NCBI RefSeq assembly: GCF_007991495.1
Contig: NZ_BJYL01000031.1
Location: forward strand, 1-42,236
DNA from: Sporosarcina luteola
Lineage (GTDB): Bacteria; Bacillota; Bacilli; Bacillales_A; Planococcaceae
Length of the DNA stretch: 42,236 nt
Direction of reading: 5' to 3'
Shown: in pieces, positions 1 to 8,480 of the stretch
Layout of the letters: every line of letters begins with the position of its first letter
Position numbering within the stretch: the first letter of the stretch is position 1
Program-made: the position numbers and the translations under genes
Notes under the pieces: generated by a model
What the model saw: the letters and a program-made list of their open reading frames with translations, nothing else
What the model was told of the DNA's origin: nothing
Databases searched by the model: none

Positions 1-105
1 GGGGGGGGGGGGCGGTGAGCCTCCTCGGTCGCTTCGCTCCACTGCGGTGTCTCACCTGTCCCGCTAATCCCCCAGGAGTTGCCGCCTTCCGCTCCAATCA
101 ACTAA
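1..105 (-). repeat. R1 intergenic repeat, copy truncated by the contig edge
   Basis: The reverse complement of this stretch shares the phrase GACCGAGGAGGCTCA and a CTCCTG(C/G)GGG segment with the fuller copy at 535-671. It stops at a run of 12 G at the very edge, which looks like the end of an assembly inside a repeat, possibly with low-quality bases. No gene is supported: the plus-strand open frame at 15-221 has no ribosome site and lies in repeat sequence. Confidence 0.6.
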
Positions 106-465
106 TTATTCCCGTTATACGTTTGAAGATTCCTAAAAGGCAGTCTGGACTTTGTCTTCCACTAATAAAACCGGTTTCATTTTTTAAAATGGGGCAATTG
201 GCCAAACCAGCCTGGATTTAATCGGTGAGTTAGGTGACATTCGATGCTTTTAGAATCTGAGTCAGATCAATGCATATGCAGGGAATCAATTCAATAATAT
301 CAATCGGGCAAGCTCTAGTATCAGATTGGATTAATAATTGAGGGAACGTTAGGTTGAGGAAAATCCTTATTTCACGATCATGACAACGATCTTATCGTGA
401 ACGAAAAGATATAATTCAATCGTAGATTATTATGACCCTTTTAGTAAACCCCACTATAGCACATC
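106..465. other. Intergenic stretch without a recognised gene
   Basis: About 360 AT-rich bases with no open frame carrying a ribosome site on either strand, no tRNA and no recognisable repeat. I see nothing I can name in it. It separates the two R1 copies and ends at the hairpin at 466-499. Confidence 0.5.
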
Positions 466-499
466 AGACCTAACAAAAAATCAAATATTCGTTAGGTCT
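466..499 (+). terminator. Hairpin, possible terminator
   Basis: AGACCTAAC at 466-474 pairs perfectly with GTTAGGTCT at 491-499, with a 16-base loop. The following bases are T-rich but interrupted (ATTTGTCTTAACTATTTTTATTT). No gene upstream can be named, so its role is uncertain. Confidence 0.4.
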
Positions 500-534
500 A
501 TTTGTCTTAACTATTTTTATTTACCCGGATCCAC

Positions 535-671
535 CTGTTGCTTGGAGTGGAGGCGCTCGACTCCTGCGGGAATAGCATGAGCCTTGAGACCCCACAGGGC
601 GCATGCCTTTCGCGACCGAGGAGGCTCAAGCCATGCCCGCGGAAAGCGAGCGCCGGAACGGAAAGCAACAG
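535..671 (+). repeat. R1 intergenic repeat, full copy with terminal inverted repeats
   Basis: A GC-rich block of 137 bases bounded by CTGTTGCTT (535-543) and its exact inverse AAGCAACAG (663-671). The interior (GGAGTGGAGGCGCTCGACTC, GACCGAGGAGGCTCA, GAACGGAAAGC) contrasts with its AT-rich surroundings. Related copies lie at 1-105 (opposite orientation, cut by the edge) and 13546-13589 (internally deleted). Terminal inversions plus dispersed, deleted copies in intergenic DNA suggest a non-autonomous MITE-like or folded-RNA element. No target duplication was identified. Confidence 0.75.
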
Positions 672-776
672 ACTGTTGACAGCACTTTGTCCCTTTAGTT
701 CATTCAAATAGAATAAATCAGAAAAACAATTGACTACAGGAAAGAAAACATCCGCTTGAAGCGAAAATCCGGTTTT

Positions 777-815
777 AAAAAAAATGTCCTTCATTTTTGT
801 TGAAGGACAGTTTTT
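777..815 (-). terminator. Rho-independent terminator of the GGDEF/EAL gene
   Basis: TGTCCTTC (785-792) pairs with GAAGGACA (802-809). Read on the minus strand, the stem lies just after the stop codon at 817 and is followed by a run of eight T. Confidence 0.85.
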
Positions 816-816
816 A

Positions 817-2868
817 TTAAGACCATGAAAAATACTTTTCAACTACTTGCGCAGCCGGAATCGCCTTGCTGTATAAAAACCCTTGCGCTTTATGACAATC
901 CGCCTCTTTAAGAATTTGAGCCTGTAAGTCTTTCTCTACACCTTCAGCAATTACTTGCATACCAAGATTATGTGCAAGATTAATAATCGTCTTAGCGATT
1001 GCTTCATTCTTTTCATCCAGCTCAATGTCCTTAATGAACGAACGGTCAATTTTAATAATATCAATTGGATATTGTTTTAAATAACTGAGAGATGAATAAC
1101 CTGTACCAAAATCATCAACCGAAATGGTCACACCAATTTTCTTCAGCTTTTGTAATGTTGACAGTGTATCCCTCATATTCATTAAAGCGGATTCCGTTAT
1201 TTCAACCTCAAATGAGGATGCATAGATCCCGTATTTTTCAATTAAGCTTTTAGCTTTCTCTGCGAACTCACCTGTGCGGAATTGCTTCGGCGAAATATTA
1301 ACTGCAATTCGCACTTGGCGAAATTGTTTATCCTGCCATTCTTTCAATTGCTTGCATACATTTTCCAATACCCAGTCCCCTATTGTATGAATGAGACCGG
1401 ATTCCTCGGCCATCGGGATAAATTGCGCTGGTGAGACAAAACCGAACTTCCGATTATTCCACCTTAATAACGCTTCAAAGCTATCAATTTTTCCCGTTTG
1501 CAAATTGACTTGTGGTTGGTAATGTATTTCAAGTTCATCAAATTCAATGGCACGACGCAGATGGGATTCCATTATGGCGGCATCCGTAAACGAAGTATTC
1601 ATCTCTTCTTTATAAAACCGGTAATGGGAACGTCCGCGCTCCTTTACAAATAACACAGCTTGTTCCGCTTTTTTCAACAAATCATCCAATCCTGTTCCGT
1701 CATCAGGATAAACGGAAATACCTATTGATGATGAAATGAAATATTCTTGATGCTTGTAATAAAACGGCTTTGTGAAGTCGCTTAAAATTCGCTGTGCAAT
1801 CTTTTCCGTTTTTTCAATGGAATCATTTCGAAGCAACAAGATATATTCATCGCCTCCATTTCTATAAAGTTTGCCTGATTGCGGGCAGACCATTTTGATT
1901 CGTTCAGCGATCATTTTCAAGATTTCATCAGCACCCGTCCTTCCAATTGAATCGTTAATCATTTTAAACCGATCCAAATCCAGGTGAACGAATGAAAGCT
2001 TTTCATCACTGCGGAGCGCATATTCTGCATCCTCTTCGAAATGCTCCTTTAATGCTCGACGGTTCCATAACCCCGTTAATTGATCATGGTAAGATAAAAA
2101 CAGTAATCTTTCATTATTTTTCAGATGGGAAGATGTATCCCTTAAAATCAAATGAATTTCCTCTATATCCCCTTGAACCCAAACTGGAATCGTTTTCAAA
2201 TAGGCCGTTAAATATTGTCCTTTCTTGTGGGAAAATGTGATGCCTTCCATTTCGATTGATTCTCCTGAAAATGCGGAATATAGGAATGAACCAAATTCCT
2301 CCACCTTCTCTTCCCCGATCAAATCGAAAATGGATCGTCCGGTCAATTCCTTCAAACGGTAACCGAACGTCTGATGGACAGATAAATTTGCATATGAAAT
2401 TCGATTTTGACGATTGACTGTAATGATCGGGTCAAGATTATGATTAATGACCGACATATACTTTTGTTCATATTCCCTTCGCAACTTCTTCTCCATCATT
2501 AACTCATCTTGCGATCTTAATTCAATAAGAAACAGTTGATCATACTCATCAGACTGTTGCCTATACATATTCATCTCATGCAAACTGGCTTTGTCTTCTA
2601 TGGAAAAAGAGCAATACGTTTTCATATGGGATCTGTTTTTAAATTCAGCAAATTGTTTATTGATTGTCTTCCAATGCTCACCAAAAAAATCAGCCGTTCC
2701 TTCACCAGGATTCCCATCAAAAAACCGGCATGCTTTCTGATTCGCCCCGACAACCTTCCATTTATTATGCTGCATACATCCAATTAAGATAACAAGGTCA
2801 AAAGGATGGTTGTAAAAGTATGTATCCATTGTTGTGCCAATAGGTTGTTCCACTGAATTATTCTCCAT
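817..2868 (-). CDS. PAS-GGDEF-EAL cyclic-di-GMP signalling protein
   Basis: Cytoplasmic regulator of c-di-GMP, about 683 residues with no membrane segment. The N-terminal 110 residues look PAS-like, a clearer PAS spans about 130-245, then GGDEF (about 255-415) and EAL (about 430-675). The EAL domain keeps the expected catalytic residues: EALLRW, NISPKQF, EITES, DDFGTGYSSL, IKIDRSF and AEGVE. It should be an active phosphodiesterase. The GGDEF signature reads GGDEY and no RxxD inhibitory site is visible, so cyclase activity is doubtful and the domain may only sense GTP. Start: a Met four codons upstream is open, but GGAGG lies inside that extension, 5 bases before the Met at 2868, so I chose the latter. 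The gene is divergent from ykyB. B. subtilis carries the EAL gene ykuI in the same region, but the domain layout here is larger. Confidence 0.92.
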   Translation of the reverse strand: MENNSVEQPIGTTMDTYFYNHPFDLVILIGCMQHNKWKVVGANQKACRFFDGNPGEGTADFFGEHWKTINKQFAEFKNRSHMKTYCSFSIEDKASLHEMNMYRQQSDEYDQLFLIELRSQDELMMEKKLRREYEQKYMSVINHNLDPIITVNRQNRISYANLSVHQTFGYRLKELTGRSIFDLIGEEKVEEFGSFLYSAFSGESIEMEGITFSHKKGQYLTAYLKTIPVWVQGDIEEIHLILRDTSSHLKNNERLLFLSYHDQLTGLWNRRALKEHFEEDAEYALRSDEKLSFVHLDLDRFKMINDSIGRTGADEILKMIAERIKMVCPQSGKLYRNGGDEYILLLRNDSIEKTEKIAQRILSDFTKPFYYKHQEYFISSSIGISVYPDDGTGLDDLLKKAEQAVLFVKERGRSHYRFYKEEMNTSFTDAAIMESHLRRAIEFDELEIHYQPQVNLQTGKIDSFEALLRWNNRKFGFVSPAQFIPMAEESGLIHTIGDWVLENVCKQLKEWQDKQFRQVRIAVNISPKQFRTGEFAEKAKSLIEKYGIYASSFEVEITESALMNMRDTLSTLQKLKKIGVTISVDDFGTGYSSLSYLKQYPIDIIKIDRSFIKDIELDEKNEAIAKTIINLAHNLGMQVIAEGVEKDLQAQILKEADCHKAQGFLYSKAIPAAQVVEKYFSWS

Positions 2869-3014
2869 GAATACCTCCATACTTACTGCTTCTTGTACTG
2901 TTGGTTTTTTACTTTTATCCTATCCTATTATTCTACTTTATTTTACAAGTATACCTTTTTATTCGACAAAAAAATAGTCTTCCCTGAATCTTTTCATATC
3001 TTTTGACTCTTTAC

Positions 3015-3043
3015 TTTGCAAATGAATCGGAAATGATTATGAT
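3015..3043 (+). promoter_or_regulatory. Candidate sigma-A promoter of ykyB
   Basis: TTTGCA (3015-3020), a 17-base spacer, and TATGAT (3038-3043), ending 44 bases before the TTG start of ykyB. The -35 box is imperfect. Confidence 0.45.
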
Positions 3044-3087
3044 AGAATGAAGATGAGAATATTTCACTTTAGTGAGGGGGGAATCCA

Positions 3088-3558
3088 TTGAAGAAAGAAG
3101 ATATGGTACGTCAACTGGCTATTGCTGTTTACACTGTCAACAGACATGCAAAAACAGCGCCGGATAATCGGGAACTGTATGCGTTAAAAAACAAAACGAT
3201 CGAGCGGCTCCTTCAATCAGGGGATGCTCAAAAAATCGGATTGCATTTTATTGATAATCCTCAACTAAGCAAACAAAGCTCGACTGTACTCGTCAAATGT
3301 GGTGACTTCCTCTTTCATACCTTACCAGAAAAAGGAGACTTCACGTCCCTTCCCCATCTAGGTGAACAAGATCAGACTTTCAGAAATCCGCAAGAACGGA
3401 TGAATTTGAAAGCCGCTAAAGAGTTATTAGTCAATTTTGTCGGCGAACAAAAGACGCCTGTAAAAGTAAACAAGAAAAGCTTTACTTCCCCCAATCGAAA
3501 AAGGACAAAGATAACCAACACCCAACCCTTCCGTTCATCTTATTTGGATGGAAAATAA
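3088..3558 (+). CDS. ykyB: YkyB-family protein
   Basis: A 156-residue soluble protein of the YkyB family, whose biochemical function is unknown to me. The recognisable core is AVYTVNRHAKTAP near the N-terminus followed by KIGLHF and LPHLG segments, as I remember from the B. subtilis protein, which has nearly the same length. The C-terminal 35 residues are Lys/Arg-rich and probably disordered. Translation starts at TTG; the ribosome site GAGGGGGG ends about 7 bases before it. The gene is monocistronic, divergent from the GGDEF/EAL gene, and closed by a bidirectional terminator shared with ykwC. Confidence 0.85.
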   Translation: MKKEDMVRQLAIAVYTVNRHAKTAPDNRELYALKNKTIERLLQSGDAQKIGLHFIDNPQLSKQSSTVLVKCGDFLFHTLPEKGDFTSLPHLGEQDQTFRNPQERMNLKAAKELLVNFVGEQKTPVKVNKKSFTSPNRKRTKITNTQPFRSSYLDGK

Positions 3559-3594
3559 AGCCGCCTCTTATTCAATTTTGAATAAAGGCGGCTT
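3558..3594 (+). terminator. Bidirectional terminator between ykyB and ykwC
   Basis: AAGCCGCC(T)CTTATTC pairs with GAATAAAGGCGGCTT across a 6-base loop, with one bulged base. It begins at the ykyB stop codon and ends just before the ykwC stop codon (3599), so it can serve both converging genes. Confidence 0.8.
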
Positions 3595-3598
3595 TCGC

Positions 3599-4468
3599 TT
3601 AATCGATATACTGTTTGTACAATACTTGTGTGCCCTTCTCGCCATATCCCTCTTCAATAAGGTTATTGTACATATCCCGAGCCAAACGGAGCCCTGGAAG
3701 CGGCAAGTTCATTAATTCGGCTTCCGATAAAGCGATATTCATATCCTTCAAGAAATGTTTAACGTAGAATCCCGGCTCAAAATCGCCCTTGATCATCCGT
3801 GGGGCCAAATTCGATAAGGACCACGAACCAGCCGCGCCAGACGCAATCGATTGAAGGATCGTATCCGCATCCAGTCCTGCTTTCCTCCCATACGCCAATG
3901 CCTCACATACGCCAATCATATTCGTGGCAATCGCAATTTGGTTGCACATTTTTGTATGTTGTCCAGCACCCGCTTCTCCTTGATAAACAATCTGCTGACC
4001 GAAAACTTCTAGCAAAGGAAGGACTTGCTTAAACGTTTCTCTTTCGCCCCCACACATGATCGATAAAGTTCCATTCTTTGCACCGACGTCTCCTCCTGAA
4101 ACAGGAGCATCGATGGAATTGACTCCTTTTCGAGCGGCATCTTCGGCAATTCGCTTTGCCAGTGCCGGACTGGAAGTGGTCATATCAATTAATACTGCAC
4201 CCTTTTGCGCATTGGCTAAAATGCCGTTATCTGCGTAATACACGTCTTCTACGTCCGATGGGTAGCCAACCATTGTAAAAATGATTTCTGCATCATGCAC
4301 GGCTTGTCCAACCGTCTCGCTCCATTTAGCTCCCATGCTCAGTACCGACTCGGCTTTTTCTTTCGTGCGCGTAAAAATCGTCACTTCGTAATCAGCTTCC
4401 AACAAATGCTTAACGATGCTGCTCCCCATTACGCCCGTGCCGATAAATGCTAGTTTCTTTTTTCCCAT
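3599..4468 (-). CDS. ykwC: NAD(P)-dependent 3-hydroxyisobutyrate dehydrogenase family oxidoreductase
   Basis: Beta-hydroxyacid dehydrogenase of 289 residues. The Rossmann fingerprint GTGVMG is at about 10-15. The substrate motif DAPVSGGDVGA (about 121-131) and the catalytic Lys region GQHTKMCNQIA (about 170) follow, then the all-alpha C-terminal domain. The family oxidises small beta-hydroxyacids such as 3-hydroxyisobutyrate or 2-hydroxy-3-oxopropionate; the substrate here is unknown. The sequence closely follows what I recall of B. subtilis YkwC (GYPSDVE, GAAGSWSLSNLAPRM), and ykyB next door is also a neighbour in B. subtilis. Start ATG with GGAGGGG five bases upstream. Monocistronic. Confidence 0.92.
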   Translation of the reverse strand: MGKKKLAFIGTGVMGSSIVKHLLEADYEVTIFTRTKEKAESVLSMGAKWSETVGQAVHDAEIIFTMVGYPSDVEDVYYADNGILANAQKGAVLIDMTTSSPALAKRIAEDAARKGVNSIDAPVSGGDVGAKNGTLSIMCGGERETFKQVLPLLEVFGQQIVYQGEAGAGQHTKMCNQIAIATNMIGVCEALAYGRKAGLDADTILQSIASGAAGSWSLSNLAPRMIKGDFEPGFYVKHFLKDMNIALSEAELMNLPLPGLRLARDMYNNLIEEGYGEKGTQVLYKQYID

Positions 4469-4520
4469 TTGTACCCCTCCACATTTTTCTTTTCAATTCC
4501 ATTATAATCTAAAGAAACAA

Positions 4521-4557
4521 AAAAAGGAGGACAGATCCTGTAAAAGGGTCTGTCCTC
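4521..4557 (-). terminator. Terminator of the moxR operon
   Basis: GAGGACAGATCC (4528-4539) pairs with GGGTCTGTCCTC (4546-4557), one G-U pair. On the minus strand the stem is followed by seven T. It lies about 60 bases after the stop of the last operon gene (4618). Confidence 0.85.
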
Positions 4558-4617
4558 AAAAGGGGGAAATGAGAATGTTGCTGTGTTCAATTATAATGTC
4601 CCCCGTTTCAAAACATC

Positions 4618-5859
4618 TTAAACATCTTTTTTAAAAAAACTTTCTTTTATTCTCTCCAAACTTTGAATAAACAAATTATGTTCACGTTCAGATGGAACGC
4701 GCGAACCATATCGAACATCATTGTATGTCGATAATATATTGTCGTTCTGTTCCCAGCCCATCCGTTGGAACCACTCTTTTACAGTTTCTCCATGTAATCG
4801 ATTAAACTTAAAAGTTTGGGCTTCCTTCTCGAATTGTTCAAATGATTTCCGTACTTCGTCCCTTGCAGAAGAATAGTCATACAACATACTTTGCTGATTC
4901 GTTTCATTTTCCTTTTTCCCCTTAAAAGAAAAAGAGTATGCTTCCTGTTTTTCACCAAGGCGGCCATTTTTCTTTTTCCTGATCAGAATAATTACCACAG
5001 CGATTAAAACGGCCAGCGCTATTGCGAGGGTCGAATATTCAAATATGGAAGATGTTGCTCCGAAGGTCGTCAATTCATCTTGCATTTCAGGGTCAGGGAT
5101 ACTTTCAAGTTCTTCCAAGTTCTCTTCGATGAAACGTTCAGAGCCCGATTTAAAATATTCTATAATAGGTTCCATCGCTTTTCCGAACAATGTGAATATG
5201 CCACCGAAAAGAAATCCAAACGTCTTGATGAATAGTAACCGGACAGGCTTAAGAGCAAACAGGACAATTAAAAACACAGATACTCCTAGTCCCAGAATAA
5301 TACCTAAAACCCTTCCAGCTTCCACCACTTTGAAATTACGTAACTGTCTGCTATTTACTGCAATTGTCATCATCCGGATAAAATAGAACAAGAATGACGT
5401 GATCAAATAGATAATCAAAAGTTGCTTCATTAATTGCTGTGGATTCTCGAATACGAAAAACAACCTTGTGAAGAGGGAAAAAATGATTAACGCGGCTGTG
5501 TTAAAAGCGAAAAAAGGCCAGCCGTTAATTCGTGAACCATTAAAATTAGCTTCGGTTCTCCAGAGCACAAATACAAAAGATACCACTATAAGCATCAGCG
5601 GAGCCCCCATTAACAGCAGAGGCACTATTACTCCTAAAGAGAATCCTATCCCTAAACCGAACGAATAATCCCGGGAATAGAACAGTAAATAGGAGAGCAC
5701 TCCAGCTACTATTGCGAGAAGCAGCCAAATATATGGCATGATGGACTTAGGATCCGCCAATAAGAATACGAATAAATAAGTCAGAAGAAACAGCTCGACG
5801 ACTAGGCGCTCGGAAAGGCTGAATCGGTTCCGGTCTTTTTCAAAACTGGATTGTCCCAT
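4618..5859 (-). CDS. Membrane protein with DUF4129-like C-terminal domain
   Basis: Last gene of a MoxR-DUF58 operon, 413 residues. The first half has about six hydrophobic segments (roughly residues 22-200), followed by a hinge with acidic residues, one more membrane helix (about 270-292: LAIALAVLIAVVIILI) and a soluble tail. The tail's GETVKEWFQRMGW and LSTYNDVRYG phrases resemble DUF4129. In B. subtilis the third gene of the equivalent yeaC-yeaD-yebA cluster also encodes a transglutaminase-like domain; none is visible here, so this looks like a reduced relative. The gene overlaps the DUF58 gene by 58 bases. The start is supported by GAAGGGAG about 10 bases upstream, so the overlap seems real. 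Function unknown, probably assembly or turnover at the membrane. Confidence 0.8.
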   Translation of the reverse strand: MGQSSFEKDRNRFSLSERLVVELFLLTYLFVFLLADPKSIMPYIWLLLAIVAGVLSYLLFYSRDYSFGLGIGFSLGVIVPLLLMGAPLMLIVVSFVFVLWRTEANFNGSRINGWPFFAFNTAALIIFSLFTRLFFVFENPQQLMKQLLIIYLITSFLFYFIRMMTIAVNSRQLRNFKVVEAGRVLGIILGLGVSVFLIVLFALKPVRLLFIKTFGFLFGGIFTLFGKAMEPIIEYFKSGSERFIEENLEELESIPDPEMQDELTTFGATSSIFEYSTLAIALAVLIAVVIILIRKKKNGRLGEKQEAYSFSFKGKKENETNQQSMLYDYSSARDEVRKSFEQFEKEAQTFKFNRLHGETVKEWFQRMGWEQNDNILSTYNDVRYGSRVPSEREHNLFIQSLERIKESFFKKDV

Positions 5860-7010
5860 TCATTTCCACTCCCTTCGCTTGAGGTATCCATGATGACCGT
5901 GTATCGTTTTGACCACTTTTGTGCAACCGCGCCAATCTTATCATTTTCATGCGTTATCAATACGATTGTTTCCGGAAGTTGCCCGCTGCTTTCCATATTT
6001 AAAAGCATATCTTCATAACGCATTTTGGCATGTTTTTCAGATATTTTAGCAAGCATAACCATTGTTTTTTGGAATTGGATTTTTCCCGTTCCACTCGGTA
6101 TTTGTAAAAATGGCGTAGCCCCGAATGTTCGTAAATTGATAGCAACGGAATAAGGAATGTTGTTTTGATTGCAATAATCCGCGTAAGAAACGAGTCGTTC
6201 CACCTTTTTCTCGAAATCCATATATCCTCTATCTTTCTCAAGTGCATTTAGGATCAACGCCACACTTTGCGCACTGACAGGGAGAAACTCCTTTGTTTGC
6301 AGTTTTTGCATCTTTGCACTTGCCGTCCAGTGGATTTGATCGAAACGATCCGTTGGGACATAATCACGGGTTCCAATCATTTGCAAAGTGTCAGTGAAGA
6401 GTGACTGCTTCTGTTCTACTTCCCCCGGCTTGAACGGAGATGACTGCAGTTCTCTTCCAAGTGGTGTCACACGCGGATAAACTAAACTTTGGTACGTAAT
6501 CGGATCTTTCAGTTCCATATTGACAGAGCCTTCACCAAAAAGATGTGGGACTTCTAAAATCAGTCTTGTGACCCGCGACATCCCTCTCTTTTTACCTTCG
6601 AGAGGAATCCGAATTTCGACTTTCTTATTAGAACCTACGGCAAATGGGACAGATAAGTCATAAATGCCGCTATAATGTTTCCGATTATCAGTGCTCGGAG
6701 CAACGGGGTCTTCAATAGAGAGTATCAAGGTCCCATTCCAAATCGGGACCTTCCCATTTTCAAACTCCATGATTAATTCTTCCTCGCCATCTACCAATAT
6801 ACGCTTCTGTTTTGCCTGGAAGTTGACTTTCAAATCATTGCCTACCTTGGCAAAGTATACGTTCTGGAATGCAAGCATTGCAAAAACCGCTCCGAAGCTT
6901 GCCGCCAGCCACGGTTGTAAAAATATGAAAGCCCAGACAAAAAATATACCCGTAAAGGCCATTCCTAGATGAATTGTCTTAAAGCCATGCTCATATCGTA
7001 TCCAGTTCAT
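5802..7010 (-). CDS. DUF58 domain protein, partner of the MoxR ATPase
   Basis: 402 residues. Two hydrophobic segments lie near the N-terminus (about 15-55), then a beta-rich region of about 150 residues, then the DUF58 core around GTRDYVPTDRFDQIHWTASA (about 215-235). The C-terminal part resembles a von Willebrand-type fold. DUF58 proteins are encoded next to MoxR-type AAA+ ATPases and are thought to be their clients or adaptors. Its ATG shares a base with the moxR stop (TAATG at 7012-7008), indicating translational coupling. Equivalent in layout to B. subtilis YeaD. No enzymatic activity can be inferred. Confidence 0.88.
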   Translation of the reverse strand: MNWIRYEHGFKTIHLGMAFTGIFFVWAFIFLQPWLAASFGAVFAMLAFQNVYFAKVGNDLKVNFQAKQKRILVDGEEELIMEFENGKVPIWNGTLILSIEDPVAPSTDNRKHYSGIYDLSVPFAVGSNKKVEIRIPLEGKKRGMSRVTRLILEVPHLFGEGSVNMELKDPITYQSLVYPRVTPLGRELQSSPFKPGEVEQKQSLFTDTLQMIGTRDYVPTDRFDQIHWTASAKMQKLQTKEFLPVSAQSVALILNALEKDRGYMDFEKKVERLVSYADYCNQNNIPYSVAINLRTFGATPFLQIPSGTGKIQFQKTMVMLAKISEKHAKMRYEDMLLNMESSGQLPETIVLITHENDKIGAVAQKWSKRYTVIMDTSSEGSGNEWDNPVLKKTGTDSAFPSA

Positions 7011-7954
7011 TAAACCGTAGCCTCTAATGGAGCTGGAATGGAACTGATTATTTCTTGCAATACTTCTTCGATACTCTTCGTCAATACCCCTTCCGTCGAA
7101 AGCTCCATGCGGTGTAACGCTGCTGGAGCGATAATCGCCTTCACATCATCCGGCGTCGCATAATCCCTGCCTTCAATATATGCTTTTGCACGTGTGGCAC
7201 GAAGGATTGCGAGAGCAGCACGTGAACTCAAACCAAGTTCTAAAAATGGGTGTTCCCTTGTTTCCCGAACGATTTTCAAAATATACTTTTCAATATCTTC
7301 ATGGACTTTAACGGTATGAGCTTCTGCCGCCCATCGAATGACAGTGTCTGCATCGATAACCGTATTTGTTTTTATATCCCCAGGCTTTTCACCGTATTGC
7401 TTTAAAATCTCATGCTCTTCTTCAAACGTTGGATAATCGATATTCAGTTTGAATAGGAAACGATCTAATTGAGCGGCTGGCAAAGGAAATGTACCTTGCT
7501 GCGACTCTATTGGGTTTTGTGTCGCGATGACCATGAATGGCTTTGGTAACTCCATCGTTTCACCGTCTATCGTCACTTGTTTTTCTTCCATTGACTCAAG
7601 AAGACTCGACTGTGTCCGCGGCGTTGCGCGATTTATTTCATCCGCTAATAAGATATTTGAAGAAACAGGACCTGCCTTTAGGATAAATTCCTGTAATTGG
7701 GGGTTAAAATAACGAATTCCTGTTACGTCCGACGGTAAAACGTCTGGTGTAAACTGAACACGTTTAAATTCTCCCTTGAATGCGTTCGCAAAACTTTTAG
7801 CCATCATCGTCTTACCAGATCCAGGCACACTTTCAAGTAAAACATGTCCTTCTTGCAATAGGGCAATTAACATCAAATCGAATTCTTTCTCTCTACCGAT
7901 TACAGCCCGATTCAGTTCATCCTTAAATTCTTTAATAGTTACCAATCCAACCAC
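7010..7954 (-). CDS. MoxR-family AAA+ ATPase
   Basis: 314 residues with P-loop SVPGSGKT (about 42-49), Walker B ILLADE (101-106), a sensor-1 region ATQNPIESQGTFPLPAAQLDRF-like, and the C-terminal lid. MoxR ATPases act as chaperones that insert cofactors or remodel partner proteins; partners are usually encoded alongside, here the DUF58 and DUF4129-like proteins. The start is ambiguous: GTG at 7954 is the longest, but TTG at 7945 sits 5 bases after AAGGGTGG. The preceding Spo0E-like gene ends at 7972, so the two are probably cotranscribed from the promoter at 8178-8207. Confidence 0.92.
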   Translation of the reverse strand: MVGLVTIKEFKDELNRAVIGREKEFDLMLIALLQEGHVLLESVPGSGKTMMAKSFANAFKGEFKRVQFTPDVLPSDVTGIRYFNPQLQEFILKAGPVSSNILLADEINRATPRTQSSLLESMEEKQVTIDGETMELPKPFMVIATQNPIESQQGTFPLPAAQLDRFLFKLNIDYPTFEEEHEILKQYGEKPGDIKTNTVIDADTVIRWAAEAHTVKVHEDIEKYILKIVRETREHPFLELGLSSRAALAILRATRAKAYIEGRDYATPDDVKAIIAPAALHRMELSTEGVLTKSIEEVLQEIISSIPAPLEATV

Positions 7955-7971
7955 CCTTTCCCATAACCCAT

Positions 7972-8139
7972 CTATTCTATTGGTAGGTATTCACTTTCGA
8001 GAGAGTTGTAGCCATTGATCAGACAATCAAGCTCTTCGCTTAATTTCAAAGTATCTTTTGAGGTAAAACCTGTTTGTCCCGCGGTAATGATCAATTCCTT
8101 GCGCTTCTGTTCTATTTTCTCTTCCAATTTTTGTTTCAA
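7972..8139 (-). CDS. Spo0E-like aspartyl-phosphate phosphatase (small sporulation regulator)
   Basis: 55 residues, too short for most gene finders. It begins MKQKLEEKIEQKRKEL and carries LSEELDCLIN at about 33-42, which matches the S-x-E-L-D signature of the Spo0E family. These are two-helix proteins that dephosphorylate Spo0A~P and delay sporulation. Two predicted helices with a short turn fit that fold. Translation starts at TTG, with CGGAGGGG ending six bases before it. It lies 17-26 bases upstream of moxR and downstream of a good promoter, so it appears to be the first gene of the moxR operon. Whether it acts on Spo0A is inference from the family. Confidence 0.8.
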   Translation of the reverse strand: MKQKLEEKIEQKRKELIITAGQTGFTSKDTLKLSEELDCLINGYNSLESEYLPIE

Positions 8140-8177
8140 GCGCAACCCCTCCGAATATAGAAGATACCTAAAATAAT

Positions 8178-8207
8178 ATTATACATGAATATTAAGACAA
8201 ATAGCAA
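8178..8207 (-). promoter_or_regulatory. Sigma-A promoter of the Spo0E-like/moxR operon
   Basis: On the minus strand TTGCTA (8207-8202), an 18-base spacer and TATAAT (8183-8178), 38 bases upstream of the TTG start at 8139. Confidence 0.6.
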
Positions 8208-8240
8208 TTCAATTAACGACATTTTCCGACAATAAAAAAA

Positions 8241-8384
8241 AGCGCAGGGCGCTGCTTAGAGTCGACAGGCATAAGTCAAAGATACGGAGTGGCGCCCTTT
8301 GCCACGCAGTTGCTTTGCCTTATGACCCGAGACTCTGGCGCCCGAAGCTGGATTGATGAAAAAGCGCAGGGCGCCAGGAGTTGG
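8241..8384 (+). repeat. R2 intergenic repeat, copy a
   Basis: GC-rich block with the R2 hallmarks: GCGCAGGGCGC, CGACAGGCATAAG, a TTTGCC-containing middle, CTTATGACC, and GCGCC(C)GAAGCTGGA near the end. The 11-base start is repeated at 8364. CATAAG and CTTATG are inverted with respect to each other, so the RNA could fold into a long hairpin. Other copies: 9355-9571 and 38180-38352. All are intergenic, next to gene ends. Confidence 0.8.
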
Positions 8385-8480
8385 AAAAAAAAAGCGTTTT
8401 ATTTTAGTATTAAAAGCTTTACGTCACTCGTTTTTTAAGGCAAACTATAAAGGATAATCTGTTTAAGGAGCTGGTTCACT

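Noticed and set aside
507..842. 111-codon minus-strand open frame
   Set aside because: Runs through the R1 repeat and the terminator of the GGDEF/EAL gene; no ribosome site.
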